The notes under the pieces were generated by a model. The model saw only the letters and a program-made list of their open reading frames with translations, was not told where the DNA came from and searched no databases. A stretch of DNA of 64,000 bases from Neofusicoccum parvum (taxonomy: Eukaryota; Ascomycota; Dothideomycetes; Botryosphaeriales; Botryosphaeriaceae), in assembly GCA_020912385.1 (NCBI GenBank), contig CP087206.1:3906001-3970000 (forward strand), in the 5' to 3' direction. Shown in pieces: positions 11,064 to 23,453 of this stretch; position 1 is the first letter of the stretch, and each line of letters begins with the position of its first letter. The position numbers were made by a program, and so were the translations under genes.

Positions 11064-11818
11064 ATGTCGTCCCCCACCACCTCCGTTGACTTTGACCTTG
11101 TAAGCTCTTGCCATCTTTCGCAAGGCCTTCCTCACCCAATATTTCTCCCATTGCTTCCTTCCTCTTCATGTATAATTCAGCAAGCTCGTCTAGCCAGCCA
11201 CGGCCCACACTTCACCATTGCTCCCCACCAGGCCTCTGATCTGGTAACTCACACTTAACCACATAGCCTCCGGTGACGCCCACACTCCCGGTCAACCCAA
11301 AAATCGAGGATTACGAGCGCGCAAGCGAGTACGAGCGCTGCAAGCTCGCACAGGTCAAGAGGACCTTCGAACAGCTGAAAGCCGAGTATTCCCACCTCGA
11401 CGACGCCTGCACCAACGCCATGGCGGGCCAAGGCCAAAACCCGGTCGAAAACAACGGCGACGTCGCGAAGAAAGAGACCCAGGCAAGCGCTCCACCCTTC
11501 CGCAATTCCACACGCACAAAAAGCCACTTCCCCACACTTCCCCGCGTTCCTGGCCTTCACCTGCACACCATTCCCCTTGCCAACGACCCGCGGAATCAGC
11601 CAGCAAGGACGTCCGCTGATGCCATTGTTCTTGCACAGGCCCCGCAGACTCCCCCCCACAGCAAGAGCTCGAGCCAGGAGAACACCCCCGCCGCCGGCCC
11701 CGCCTCGACCGGCCAGCACGTGCGGCGCAAGTCGTCTTTGAACGCCAGCGCGCCCGCGTTCGTGCCCGGCTTCCTGGGTGGCGGCGGCGACTCCAAGGGC
11801 TCTCCCAAGAGCGCTTAG
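11064..11818 (+). CDS. Small protein with C-terminal PAM2-like (PABP-binding) motif
   Basis: Exon 1 is 11064-11099 and exon 2 starts at 11267 after a 167-bp intron (donor GTAAGC, branch CTTAAC, acceptor CATAG). The frame then runs to the stop at 11818, giving 195 residues. A short charged helix-like segment (YERASEYERCKLAQVKRTFE) sits near the N-terminus. The C-terminal part is disordered and Ser/Pro/Gly-rich, with SSLNASAPAFVPGFL coded at 11732-11776. That fits the PAM2 consensus LNxxAxxFxP that binds the MLLE domain of poly(A)-binding protein. A possible 156-bp in-frame GC-AG intron (11483-11638) would shorten the protein to 143 residues and leave both ends intact. No enzyme domain is visible; a role in mRNA regulation is inference from the motif alone. 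Confidence 0.7.
11732..11776 (+). other. PAM2-like peptide motif (coding)
   Basis: Codons for SSLNASAPAFVPGFL. The four defining positions Leu-Asn, Ala, Phe and Pro are all present at the spacing LNxxAxxFxP, inside a disordered tail. This is a pattern match, not proof of binding. Confidence 0.55.
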
Positions 11819-12393
11819 GGTGCGCAGAGGATTTCGCTGGTGGAGGTGTTGGGGGTTCGGGGATCACGGGAGGCGTGCGGTGCGATTAGACAATGCCTGC
11901 TGGAGCTCTGGTGGGGGTGCTGCGCGTTGCGGCGTGCGTGGGAAGATGAGGTGGAGGGGTGGATGGTGGTGGGATAAAAGCTTGAGTCGGGGATTCTGGC
12001 GTTTGCAGGTTGTTACCACGTACATGGCAGCGGTTCGGAACACGCAGACAGAGGACTGCAAACAAAAGGAGTTTGATACCGATCTCAAATTGATGCCTTC
12101 CTCACATACTTTCTTATCTTATAGTGACTTCCTCAGCTGAAGACTTAAGCACAACACTGCACCTTGCCACTTAAAAGCTCAGAAACCGAGTGAACCGAGC
12201 CTCTCGCAAGTAACAGAAGCCGAGAAAAAGCTCATCTCACGCGCGATTGAACCAAAGTTGCGGTATTATACAGATTCCATTATCATTAAATACGTTGGTA
12301 CTACTACAACCCTTAGGCACCAAATCTAGTACTCCAGGCTATTCATCAAATCATACGCATCCTCACCCATCGCCCCGCTCACCCATCACTCCT
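11819..12393. other. Convergent intergenic region
   Basis: 3' flanks of the PAM2-like gene (plus) and the beta-glucosidase gene (minus). No gene or repeat is seen. Confidence 0.6.
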
Positions 12394-14893
12394 CTAAACA
12401 GTGAAGCTCCCCGTCGCCTGGACATCCCTGCTCGAGAAGCCGGCGTGCAGGGTGAAGGTGCCGGACGGCACGCTCCACTCCTGGGCGACGACGTCCCAGA
12501 CGCTCAGGTCGCGGCGCATCAGCTCGAAGGAGACGGTGGCGGCCTCGCCGGCGCCGAGCTCGACCTTGTCGAAGCCGCGCAGCTGCTTGACGGGGGTTCC
12601 CTCGCCCGCCGACGCCGGCAGCTCGACGTACAGCTGCGGCACCGCCGCGCCCGCCACGTCGCCCGTGTTCTGGACCGTCGCCGTCACCGTGTACGCCGTC
12701 TCCCAGAGCGCCGGGTTGCCGCCGGGCGTGACCTCGGTGGTGGCGGCCGGGACGCCGGCGATGGCGGTGGAGTTGGAGACGGGGGAGACGGAGAGGTCGG
12801 CGAGCGTGAAGGTCGTGTAGGAGAGACCGAAGCCGAACTCGTACTGCACCGAGATGTTGTGGTAGTCGAAGTAGCGGTAGTCGATCAGGAGGCGCTCGGT
12901 GTAGTCGGCCTGCCATGCGTTGGTGTCGGTGGTGTCCTCGACCGAGGTGGTGATGTTGGCGAAGTAGTAGTCGGACTCTTCGAAGGCGATGGTGTAGGGC
13001 AGCTTGCCGGAGGGGTTGACGTCGCCGTAGAGGATGTCGACGATGCTGTTGCCGATCTCCTCACCGGGAAGGTGAGCGGCCAGGATGGCAGTGACGTTCT
13101 CGTGGTCGGCCCAGGGCATGAGAGTAAGACCGCCGGAGGTGGTGATGACAACAGTGTTACTACAGTTGGCGGCAACCTGGTTGACAACCTCGTCACCCTC
13201 CCAGTTGACGTTGAGGTTCTCGCGGTCCTCGCCCTCAGCGGCCCAGGTCTTCAGGAAGACAAGGCAGACATCAGGCACGGGGTAGATGTTGGTGGCGAAG
13301 CTACCGGAGGTGGTGAGCAGAGTGTTGTTCAGGACGTACTGGACCGAAGCACCCTCGGCCTTGGCCTTGGTCTTGAGGGCCTCAAGAGGGCTGACGATGT
13401 AGTCGAAGCGGACACTGCCAGAGCCACCACCAGCGGGAAGACAGCCGTATTCGTAGTCGTTGCTTTGGGGGTACAGACCGTTGGTGAGGTCGCCAGCAGC
13501 ATTGCCGAGAACAGCAATCTTCTTGGGGCTCTTGAGGGGAAGGGTGTTGTTGACGTTCTTCAGGAGGACGGAACCAGCAGCACCGAGCTTGCGGATGTGC
13601 TCGCTGTGGTTGGCACGGACATTGACGCTAACCTCCTCGTTGAGAGCACCGGCAGCCTTCCAGGTGTCGTACCAGTTGCTCTCGGGCTGGAAGTTGTTGA
13701 CGGCGGGGTAGGCACCGGATGAGGGGTCGACACCAGGGAAGTCCTCATCCTGGCCGAGAAGGTAGTAGGGGGTCAGGACACGCTTGACCATGTCGTTGAC
13801 GCGAGACTCGGGGATGGTGCCGTTCTGGACAGCCTTGGTGAGGTTGCCACCGAACCAAGACGGAACACCCTCGAGAAGGGGCTGCCAGTTCCAGGCACCG
13901 GGCATGGTCATATCGAGACCAGCCTCGACGGCGGCGACACCGCTGTGGGTGCCCATCCAGTCAGACATAACGTAGCCCTGGAAGCCGAGCTCGGTCTTCA
14001 GGACACCGTTCAGGACCTTGGAGTTCTGGCAAGCGTACGAGCCGTTGAGGCGCTGGTAGCTGCACATGACGCTGGAAACACCGGCACGGACAGCATTGGC
14101 AAAGGGCCAGGCGTAAAGCTCGTGGATAGTGCGATCCTCGGCGTTGGAAGAGACGGACATGACCTCGTCCACACTGGGGTGGGCCGACGAGTTGAAGGCG
14201 TTCACAGGGTTGCGCTGCGTCTCCTGCTCGTTCAGGAGCCAGTGCTTGGCCGTAGCCTGAACACCGACGCTCTGGACGCCGATGATGGTCTCCTCCATGG
14301 CGACACCAGTGAGGTACGGGTCGGGAGAGAAACCCTCCCAGTTGCGGCCAGCCATGGCACTGCGGCCAAGAGGGCCGGCGACGGGGCCCAGGAAGATCTG
14401 AGAGCCCTTGCCGCGGAACTCTTCACCAAGGAGCTTGCCACGCTCGTGGATGAGCGACCTGTCCCAGGAAGCAGCGGCAGTCAGGCCAGCGGGGAACGCG
14501 CTGGCATAGTCAGCCTGGCGGATGGCGAGAGGGCCATCTTGGAGGCAGAGACCCTTGAAGCCGACGCGGGGAATGGGGGCGATGTTTCTGTGCAAATGTC
14601 AGCATATACCACGAGATCTGCCAGAACGAGAGGTGGTCGTACCCAACGCAAGGACCCGGAGCACCAGTGAGCAGGCTGACCTTCTCCTCCAGGGTCAGGT
14701 TGCTGAGGAAGGCCTCGGCCTTCTCCAGCGCACCCGACCAACCGGTGAGAGAGGCAGAGTCAATGCCGGTCATGTTGGGAGACGGGTAGACAGGCGGGCT
14801 CGTGGTGAACAGCGAGTGGTCCCAGTCCTGGGCGGCCTCCGCGCCAGCGACGGCGCCGAGGAGGAGCGCGGCCAAGTTCGTGATAGGCGCCAT
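12394..14893 (-). CDS. Secreted beta-glucosidase, glycoside hydrolase family 3
   Basis: Exons 14893-14643 and 14587-12394, separated by a 55-bp intron (donor GTACGA, branch GCTGAC), give about 814 residues. A signal peptide starts MAPITNLAALLLGAVAGAEA. The GH3 N-terminal domain carries LCLQDGPLAIR, KHWLLNEQE and the catalytic nucleophile Asp in GYVMSDWMGTHSG. The GH3 C-terminal domain and a terminal fibronectin III-like domain (QLRGFDKVELGAGE) follow. The order matches extracellular aspergillus-type BGL1 enzymes (about 860 residues), slightly shorter here. It would hydrolyse cellobiose and short beta-glucans outside the cell, releasing glucose. Codon use is strongly biased to C/G-ending codons, suggesting high expression. 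A 3.6-kb gene-free stretch lies behind its start. Confidence 0.95.
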
Positions 14894-17800
14894 GGTTGCT
14901 TGTCTGCGATTGTCGTCGAGGCGTGCCTTGTCGAGTCGATTGAGCGCGGGCTGGCAGTCTTCTTAAAGGCCAGCGGCGGGCACGGTTCGGGCTGGCGCGG
15001 CCGGGCGCTGGGAGCGAGTGCCGGAGGCATGGCACGCGGTGTGGTGTGCACTGTCAGTGCCGCAGTCGCCAACGGGGTCACACTGCCAACGTCATCAGGC
15101 TTCTGGAAGGCGCTCGACACGGGGATGGGCTGTCCCGCGGAGCAGCCGGGGGTGGATGCTGGCGGAGAGGCTGAATGGAGTAAGGCTGCGGAGAGCAGGG
15201 CGGGTGTGGAGCCCCATGGCGCCTGGTGCGCCGCCGGACATCAGCCGCGCAGACGGCATCCATGCGCGCCGGTGGTGAGCTCGTCGAGTGACGCGGTGGT
15301 GCTCCGTCGACGGCCCTCCGCTGCACCGCAATGCCTCGACGCAGGCGTGCTGCAGTGTTGAGGGCGCGCGGTCCGGCGCGGCCTCCACGGGCGCGCCTCC
15401 ACGGGCGACGATCAGGGCGGGAGTCGCGCCAGGGCAGGCAGGGCAGGCAGGGCAGGCAGGGCAGGCAGGGCAGGCTCAGAGCCGCATTCGGAACCTGCCG
15501 CGGTGGTTGCTGGAGCCGCTCACGAGAGCTGGGCGCGGTGGGCGGGAACGGGCGCTGGTGTTGCGAAGTCGGGCCGAGCGCCGCACCGAGATTGGCGTCG
15601 TTCGCAGAGCTGGAGGCCCGGATTCTGACTCCATCTTCCCCACTCTCACCACACTTTTTCTCCCGATTCTGCACCCCGCTCGCTCCATGTCAAAATCCCG
15701 CTCCCGAGCTTTAGCCAGCGGACCCACTTGCGGGCGCCACGATGGTCGCGTGCAGGCTCAAAACTGCCGATGCGGAGGAGCCACCGCCCCGGGGTGCGGT
15801 GCAGGAGCCGCGAATTTCTCGGCTTCCAGCGCTGCGCGTCCGGGGTTGCGGCTCTCGCGCCTCAAGCGCAAACCCGGCGCCGTGGCGCGTTCGCGTCCGC
15901 CCGCCCGTGCTTGGTGGTGCTTCGCCCTCCGCCGCCGCAGTCTTGGGCGCCGCGCCAGGCTGGCCGTCGGCGGGCTCCCGGCCTCCTGAGCCCCCGCGGC
16001 GGGCTCCATTCGAACGGAGGGGACGGTGGGCCTGTGGGTGGTCGTGAGAGCGGGTGGCAATGGCCAGCCGTCCGGCCGTGCCTGTCCATCACACCGCGTC
16101 GACGTCGGGCCAAGGCCGAGCGAGCGCCAGCCCATCCAATCGCGACCTGGCGCCCGGCGAGGGACACGCCCACCGCCTGACGTCGCGTGGCTTGCTGGCT
16201 TGCTGGACTGCCGACGATGTGCCGCCCGGCATCGTGAGATGCTGGGAAGGTCCAAGGCTTTTCCCCACGCCGCCGTGCTCTTCAGCCAGAACTTGGCAGC
16301 GCAGGCCCCGGTCTCCGCCACCCCCGGCGGTAAAGCGGCAAGGGCGGCCGCCCCGACCACGTTCCCACCACAGCTTCGGCGGGAATAGCCCGGCGCCCGG
16401 CTTTGGGCTCCGCTGTTGGGAAACGGAGCCACATGGAGTCCCCATGATCGCTCGAAATCTGCCGAAGAACTATCGTTTGGGACCCGCTCGGAACCTCCCA
16501 CGCTGCTGATGCCGGCGTGATGGTCACCGTCCGTCGCTTATTCGTGATGCTGTCCGCGAAAGCAGGGCTGATCCCTATATCCGCTCTTGGTAACGTCATG
16601 GCCCGCTGCGCCTGAGGTTGCAATTGCAACCGTCGAAAGCGATCACCTGCGGGGTGCGCACCCGAGGATGTCGAGGGAAACCCGAGCGAGAACGGATACA
16701 CGGCCGTAAAGCCTCTTTGGAGAGCGTGAGGTGACCTGATGGGAAACGTAAAAAAATGAGGGAAATGCGGGAATTGTCTTCCGGGGTGACGGTGAAGAAG
16801 AAGGGGTGGTGGGGAGAAATGTGTGGACTGACGGTACGTTGAAATTTCTTACCGCTGGCCTGTGGGCAGTCCTAGAAGGTGTTGAAAAGCTCAACACCAC
16901 TGAAAGATGGAAGATGTGTGCTGTAAAAAACTACGGCGCTATGAATGTCCTCGGCCGAGGAGAATCTTCGGAGCCAAGTGATCGTCTTTGGATGAACATC
17001 GTTGCCGGTGACGACAACGACGACAACGACAATAGATTCTTTATCGACGAAAGAGAAAGAGGGTTCGTGGCTTACCGTTGTGGCTACTTACGTTGATTGT
17101 CTTGTGAGGAAGACAGAGCCTCCTTCCCTAGAGCAAGCCGCTGGGATCCATCAAGAGCGGCCATCACTTCCCAGCCCTACGGCGAAAAACGCAGCGGCGG
17201 AGAAATTGAACGCACCTCAAGAAAGGCTGGGCAATCTGCCTCTTATACCGCTCCTCCAGCTGGAAGAACACCCATCCCTCCCCCCACAAGAACCTCTCCA
17301 TTCCGACACTCCCCGCATCCGGGGGTCTCGTGTTCACAGCAACAACAGGCTAAAAGCATTCGCGGGCGCTATGGAGTAGACCGCAAAACCATTACGATCA
17401 CGAGAGAAGTCTCTGCCAAGAACGCCCGCATCGGCGGTTGCCACGTGTTGAGGCTCGATCAGAGCCAGGGATCCGGACAGCCACTCGAGGGAAGCGCAGC
17501 CATTGGAAGGAAGCAGAGATCAACGCCGCCTCTCGGGATTCCCAATCCCGTTGCACGCAGGGAGACCGTCTGCACGACTCGAGAAAAGGCGGCATGTGCA
17601 ACGCATTGTGGTCTCACGTCGCGGCGGTGATCAGCAGTAGGGCCCGATCGGGGAGTCTCGCAAGCACGCGCCCTGTCGGTCTGCTCTCTGCCCCCAAACT
17701 CTCCAATCGCGAGTGAGGCAATGGCACTCTTTTTCCGATAGATCGGCCGGGGAAGAGATCCCATTTTCGACACGGAGAGACGCGGGGTCCAGAGGTTGGG

Positions 17801-18485
17801 GGTGCAAACGCACGCACAGCCAATCATCGAATACATTAAATACGTCCGTATAACGTATCGACGGAAAATGCCATAGAAATGCTGCATGCTCGGTGGGTAC
17901 AGCGAGGAGGCCGCTAGTCCGATGCTTAGAAGCTTGAATTGACGACACTGCTATTTTGATGTTTAGCAAGGCAGTACCGCGTATCTCTATTGCTTTTGTC
18001 AACCTTGAGGTATCCACGGAGAGACAAACAAGTGAGCGAAATGTATAATCCTAGTGGTGTGAATACAATTATCAAGCCCAGGGTATTTGGCTTTTTACAC
18101 ATGCAAAGATTCGTGACCTTGACGAGGGCTGTCAGAGGAAACATCAAAAAATCAATTTCCTGGAGCAGAATTGCGCAGAGTCAAATTCCGAAATACAAGC
18201 AAGTCGAGATCAATAACTGCATAATCACGGCCTACACCAATATCCACAGCGAAAGAAGTAGAAAAAAACTATAGATTACCGATTTAAGAGAAAGAAAGCG
18301 CTATTCCATACTCATACTTCACACATCAACACATGACAGAGAAAGAGGGAAACCGCCGCTCCATCCGCCGCAGCGTTCCCGGAAACATCCACTGTTGAAA
18401 CCACCCCAACACCCAAACTACCTTCCAGCATCTACCCATTACTCCGCCCATCTTTCCGACCAGCACGAAAAGCATCATCCGCGTC
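14894..18485. other. 3.6-kb gene-free region between beta-glucosidase and VPS8
   Basis: GC-rich from about 14.9 to 16.7 kb and more AT-rich from about 17.8 to 18.3 kb. Open stretches occur on both strands but overlap, are low complexity and match no family, so none is called. It contains the beta-glucosidase promoter and a 9-bp tandem repeat (15432-15476). A non-coding transcript cannot be excluded by eye. Confidence 0.55.
15432..15476. repeat. 9-bp tandem repeat, five copies
   Basis: Five head-to-tail copies of GGGCAGGCA, the last ending in T. It lies 539-583 bp upstream of the beta-glucosidase start codon. Confidence 0.9.
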
Positions 18486-21400
18486 CTACTTCCCACCCTC
18501 CTCCCCCTCCCCCTCCTCCTTCTCCACGCAAAGCGGACACCTAAACTGCCTCCCCTCCTCCACCACCTCCGCCCCATCTCCTTCCCTCTCCTTCCTCTCC
18601 TTCTCCACGCACCGCTGATGCCAAAGATGCCTGCACGCAAACACCACCAACGGGCCCACCTTCTCCCCTTCCCCCTCCTCCCCACCCACCCCCACCTCCT
18701 CGCACTCCGCCTTCCCCTTCCCCCGCCTCGCCCGCCCCGCCTCCTCGCTGTCCTCCATCTCCAGCCTCCTCCTCAGCCGGTCCCTCTCCCCGCACTCCCG
18801 CTTCTTCTCCCACGCGTCCCAGATGCCAGCGCCCGCGCCCGGGCCCCACACGCGCTTGCGGCAGCCCTCGCACACCTGGCCCTTGGGCCGCCACCCGCGC
18901 TGCCGCCGCACCTGCGCCTCCTCGACGTGCTCGAACACGTCCTTCTCCAGGAACCGGTTGGCCAGGGACGTGAGCGTCTCTTCGAAGGTGTAGGCCGCGA
19001 AGATAGAGGCCAGGACCGCCCGGAGGTCGGAGAGGGAGGGTGATGTTCGGGCCGCCCGGGTGAGGAAGGCGCGGAGGATGCGGAGGAAGGAAGCCGAGGG
19101 TTGCCCGGCTGATGTTGTGGTAGAGGTGGTGGTTATGGCGCGGCGTTGCTGCTGCTGAGCGGTAGTGCGGGCGGCTGTGAGAGCCTGGTTTTGCGTGCTG
19201 GGCTTGGAATCTGAGGCGGCTGCCATGCAGACGAGAAGCGCGCTGAATGTCTGTTGGACATTGGTCCGTAGACTATTCGTGATCTTATCCGTATCGATTG
19301 CTGCGTCTGTTGAGCTCTTGGCGTTGAGTTGTGTTGCTGAGGTGGAGACTTTCTTGGTCATTGTAACAGTGGTATCGATTAAGTCCAGCCAGAGGAGTTC
19401 GTCCGCATCGAGATCCTTCTCTGTGCCGCTCTCGCCATTGACTTTCCGTTTCTTTGAGTCTGCCGGTTTCTTCTTGTTGCGTGTCTGCCCTTGGCACAAC
19501 CAGATTCCGATTTTGGTGTATTTGTGGACTGCTTCTAATAGATCGGCGGCTGCCTCTTCAGTGTTCGCTTTGTCTGGACTCTCCACGGCAGCATCGAGTA
19601 GGCCAACCAAGGCGGTCTCTAGTGTCCCTAGATGCTTCACAAGTCGGACCATGGCATCTTGTATTAAGCCGTCTTGAGCCATGAGAACCACTGCCGCATC
19701 GACAACGCCGCTATTTTCCATGGCAGGAAGGACCTTGTCAAGACGCAAGTCTCCCGAACGAAGTAAACCCACATAGTCGGCGACGTGTGAAGGGTCATAC
19801 TTGCACATGAGCTGCACATACTGCTCGACGAAAATGGCTGCTGGAACCTCTGGAGGAAGAGCTTGTTGAGTGGCCATGCTCTGTTTGTCCGGCTCAAGAA
19901 GTGCTCTGAGAAATATGAACTGGACATAAGGATCGCCATCCAAGGAATCAAGGACTGATTTCAAAAGTGCTGGAGCAGAGCTCTTTAGCGTCCATGCCGT
20001 CCGCGCTGCATCAATGTTGGCGAGATCCAACGCATGGGCAAGAATGACGCCATGCACATCGCTGACCTGTCTCTTGTTCAGGCCTTTGCTTGGACGCAGG
20101 CAGTCTTTAATGCAGTCGAACACCGCCGGGCGGTCATCCGTGTCGTTCAGGTATGTTTCAACAAGGCGCGCGTACTGCTTTGCACCGCTGTATACCGATT
20201 TGAGGACCCGGTAGAAACCAGCTTTTTCGAACAGAGGAACGAGTGATTCGATGTCTGTCGGGTGGTAGACTGAAAGCAGGTACTCAACGCTAAGTTGGCA
20301 ATCGTCTGCTACTGCCTCGGAAGGATAGTCGCAGAGGCCTTCCAGCAATTTGTGCAGTGCGCTTCCCGGGAGGATTATGTATTGAGGGAATTTGGGTAGG
20401 TTTCGAGCAACAAACATATAGAGGTAGATGGCGTCTTCAGGCTCGAATTGACCGTCGGACATGACCCCAAGAAGAATGTTGAGGATATACTGACGCGTTG
20501 GTCTTCGCCCCGAAGGACGCTCGGAAGTAGACGCTCCATTGGCAGCTGCACTCAGGGATGCCTGGTCTCCATTGAGATAAGAGTCTTCAAATGCCTCATT
20601 CAGCATGCTCATGAAGCTTGATGTGTCGAATTTGAGGATAGCCCGAAGGTACGGGAAAGACTCGGTTGAATCCTTATCCAAAAGTGGCTGAAATACTTCA
20701 CCGCTGCCTTTGGGCCATTCTGTGGGTTTTCCGGAGAAAATGTAGGAATACAGTATGCCCTTCGCCTCATCTGCTTCGTCATCCAGTAAAGGCGCGCCGC
20801 CAGGATAGATGCGTCCTGTGAAAGTGTAGGCTAGGTAGGGGAAGATCTTCATCGCAGAGGCCAGATACTGCTCTTCTGCAGCCTCATTGGCGCCGGCATC
20901 CGATAAGAGAATCTTGACCAAGGTGAGAAGGTCAATGAGCGGGGTGATGTAATCCCGTAAAGACCGGGTCCACACGTAGATTAGGGCGTCGTACAGGCTG
21001 TACTGCCTACACAAAATCGTGACCTGATTGATGTCGATCGTTGCCGTGTCTAAACGACAAATCATTTCCTCAAGTCTGCTGGCACGACCCTGCGACGCGT
21101 ATTGTGTTATCATGTCTTTGAGGACATCCGGGGGCACGGACGTTATCTCATCCTCGACGATGTAAGGTTCCAGGACCTCGAAGAAAACGCTCTCAAAAGC
21201 CGCGTTTTGGAAGGCTTCGTACACGTCCTCAAACAGGAAATCCATTTCTTCCATGCTTAGACATGCCGAGAAACTTGCTGAAGCAAGCTCATATATCTGA
21301 GAACGCGCAGTCTCATTGTCGGATGACTGTTTCCGGGCAAAGGTGTATTTCAGAGAAGCGGAGATCATGTCCAGAAGCTTCTCCTGGACCAAGGCATGCC

Positions 21401-23453
21401 TGGAAGCGTCATCGCTAGGCAAACCTACCGTCAACTTATCAGCATCTCCATTGTAGTAGGACGTAGCCAGTTCGATGGCAGCAATGTGATCCCCATCCTC
21501 CATTAGAGCAAGGAGCCTGTCTGCCCAGTTGGACAGTGTTCCAATGGAGATATCGTTGAAACCCAGAAGAAACAGCCGCCCTTTGTAGGCACGGAAGCTC
21601 ATGTAGAAGGCATCCGCGACAACACCGTGCATGGAGTCATCCCGTTCATCCAGCTGTTCCACCACAGCATGTAGCTGACGTGAGAACAAGTCCTGGTGAA
21701 AGATGTGCTTCTGGATAAGGTCAAACGAGTCCGTCATCCGAAGAGAGTTATCCTCAAGAATGATCAGACGTTGGCTAATTGTGAGGACCCCCAGGACGGA
21801 TCTGCTGATCCATTGCACCGCGACAATTGCCTCTTCTGCTCTCCAACGACTGCGAGGTTTGAAATGGAGAGATGGCCGTTTATCTTTCTCCTGATGATCT
21901 GTTGCCTCTACGTCCAGGACTGTGAGAACGTTTGACCAACAGTACACCAGTTTCGTCTTCGAGACAGCTTGCGGATTGTCATCTCCCGAGCTTTTCAGTT
22001 TAACAGCAGGAAACCACGCTAGACATCCACTCAGAGTACTGTGAGGGGCAACCTCCTTTGGTCGCGACATCTTGTGTTGCGTCTCGGCTATCGGTGTGGT
22101 CGAAACGATCACAAGAAGGTAAGGGGTCAGAAGTGCGGTGAGACCGAGCGCGTCAGTTGGCTGCTCCACGTTTCCTAAGGGCAACGGCGAAAAGGCAAGA
22201 ACGGAGCTGGACTTCCGTGGTTGGTCTATGGCGTTCGCCGAGGGTGGGTATCTGCCTAAAATTCGGGTGGTTTTCACTGTTCGACCGACAGCTCCCAAGC
22301 CTCTTGTTGCAAGGTGCGAAAAGGCCATTCCTCCCTCGTCTGCCGACACAAGTGCAGTGTGGCGCGTGCCCAAGAAGCCCAGGTGAAGGACGGAAACGTC
22401 TGCGACATGGCCATCTGATGTTCGGTTTTCCACCTGTCGTCTGTCGACGGGCGGTATGTGCAAGAACGGCTTTGCAGACCTCGCAATCTCCCAGGTGAAG
22501 ATGTTCCCAGAGGAATGGCCGCCCGCAACTGTCGTATGGTCTGCCGATATTGCTAGCGCGGTGATTGCGCCGGACTCGATTGCTACAGTGCGTCAACATT
22601 CGAGAAGCACCATTGTTGACTGGAAGAACCCTACCTTTTGTTCCCGGCCCTATGATAGACTTTAATGTCTGATGATAGTCAAAGACCAGAATGAGCCCCT
22701 TCGAGGTTCCAATGATAATCGACGCCGCAACCGCAAGACAAGTCGGCCGCCCAAAGTTTCGTTTCCCCAACTCCGAGAAGGCTTGCCCAGAAATCTTCTT
22801 TAGCTTAGTCCACCGCACAACTTCCCATGGTGGTTGTGGTGTGTCGGCCCCGTCAGAGTTCTGGAGAAGCTGGCTCGAAAGCGATGATTGTCTTGAGTGT
22901 GGTCCTAGGAAGGCGGGCGAGAGTGCTCTCGGAGAGTCGCGCGGCGAAGTTGGTATTCTGGCGGAAAACCTACGTTCAAAGGGCTGCAAGGAAGGCGGAC
23001 GTTGAGCTCTGGCGAACGAGGCGAACGATGGCGGAACGCTGCTGCCGGGGGAAGAAAGTGCGGAGCCCTAGATGGTGTCAGTAGTGGAGCTTGGCAGTGG
23101 TAGAAGCGGCGCACTTGAACGGACGGAGAGTCGTCGGGCGTGGATACAGAGCCCTCTGGGCTCATCGCGTTGTATGCTGCATTCCGGTGGGGCAGTGCCG
23201 GTGATGGGCTCTCCGAATCGGATTCCTGCTGTTCCTTGACCTTGCTGTAGCCATGGAAGCTTGTGCCATTGCTGCCGGTCCCCGAATCTGTGCGCAGCTC
23301 CCTCTGCTCCTCCTCGATGATATGCCTGAGCTCCGAGTCGGGGCGCGCGGTCTCCGGCGCGGGATCATCTTGCAGGCTGACCGGGGCTCCGTCAGCGGCG
23401 TGGACGTCTTCGCTGCCACCGCTGACATCGCTGTCTCCGTCTGCGGAGCTCAT
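18486..23453 (-). CDS. VPS8: VPS8, CORVET tethering complex subunit with C-terminal RING
   Basis: Exons 23453-23115, 23067-22635 and 22582-18486 give about 1622 residues. The N-terminal 110 residues are acidic and disordered. Exon 2 holds PPWEVVRWTKLKKISGQAF and GTSKGLILVFDYHQTLKSII, the conserved start of the VPS8 beta-propeller; exon 3 resumes in frame with AGGHSSGNIFTWEIAR. The large alpha-solenoid follows (LLALMEDGDHIAAIELATSY, RQYSLYDALIYVWTRSLRDY). The C-terminus has RING-type ligands: CEGC, then after a long Glu/Gly-rich insert CRHLWHQRC and CPLC. VPS8 confers Rab5/Vps21 binding on the CORVET complex that tethers early endosomes on the way to the vacuole. The long insert in the RING is unusual. 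Confidence 0.95.

Noticed and set aside
11232..11243. A 12-nt microexon in the PAM2-like gene
   Set aside because: It would need a following 23-bp intron, which is not plausible; direct splicing from 11099 to 11267 keeps phase with a good branch site.
12247..13722. Long plus-strand open frame (491 codons)
   Set aside because: It is the antisense of the GH3 beta-glucosidase; its Val/Gly/Asp-rich composition is an artefact of biased codon use on the real strand.
15288..16509. Several overlapping 120-250-codon frames on both strands
   Set aside because: GC-rich DNA lowers stop-codon frequency; frames overlap each other and are Arg/Pro/Ala-rich without motifs.
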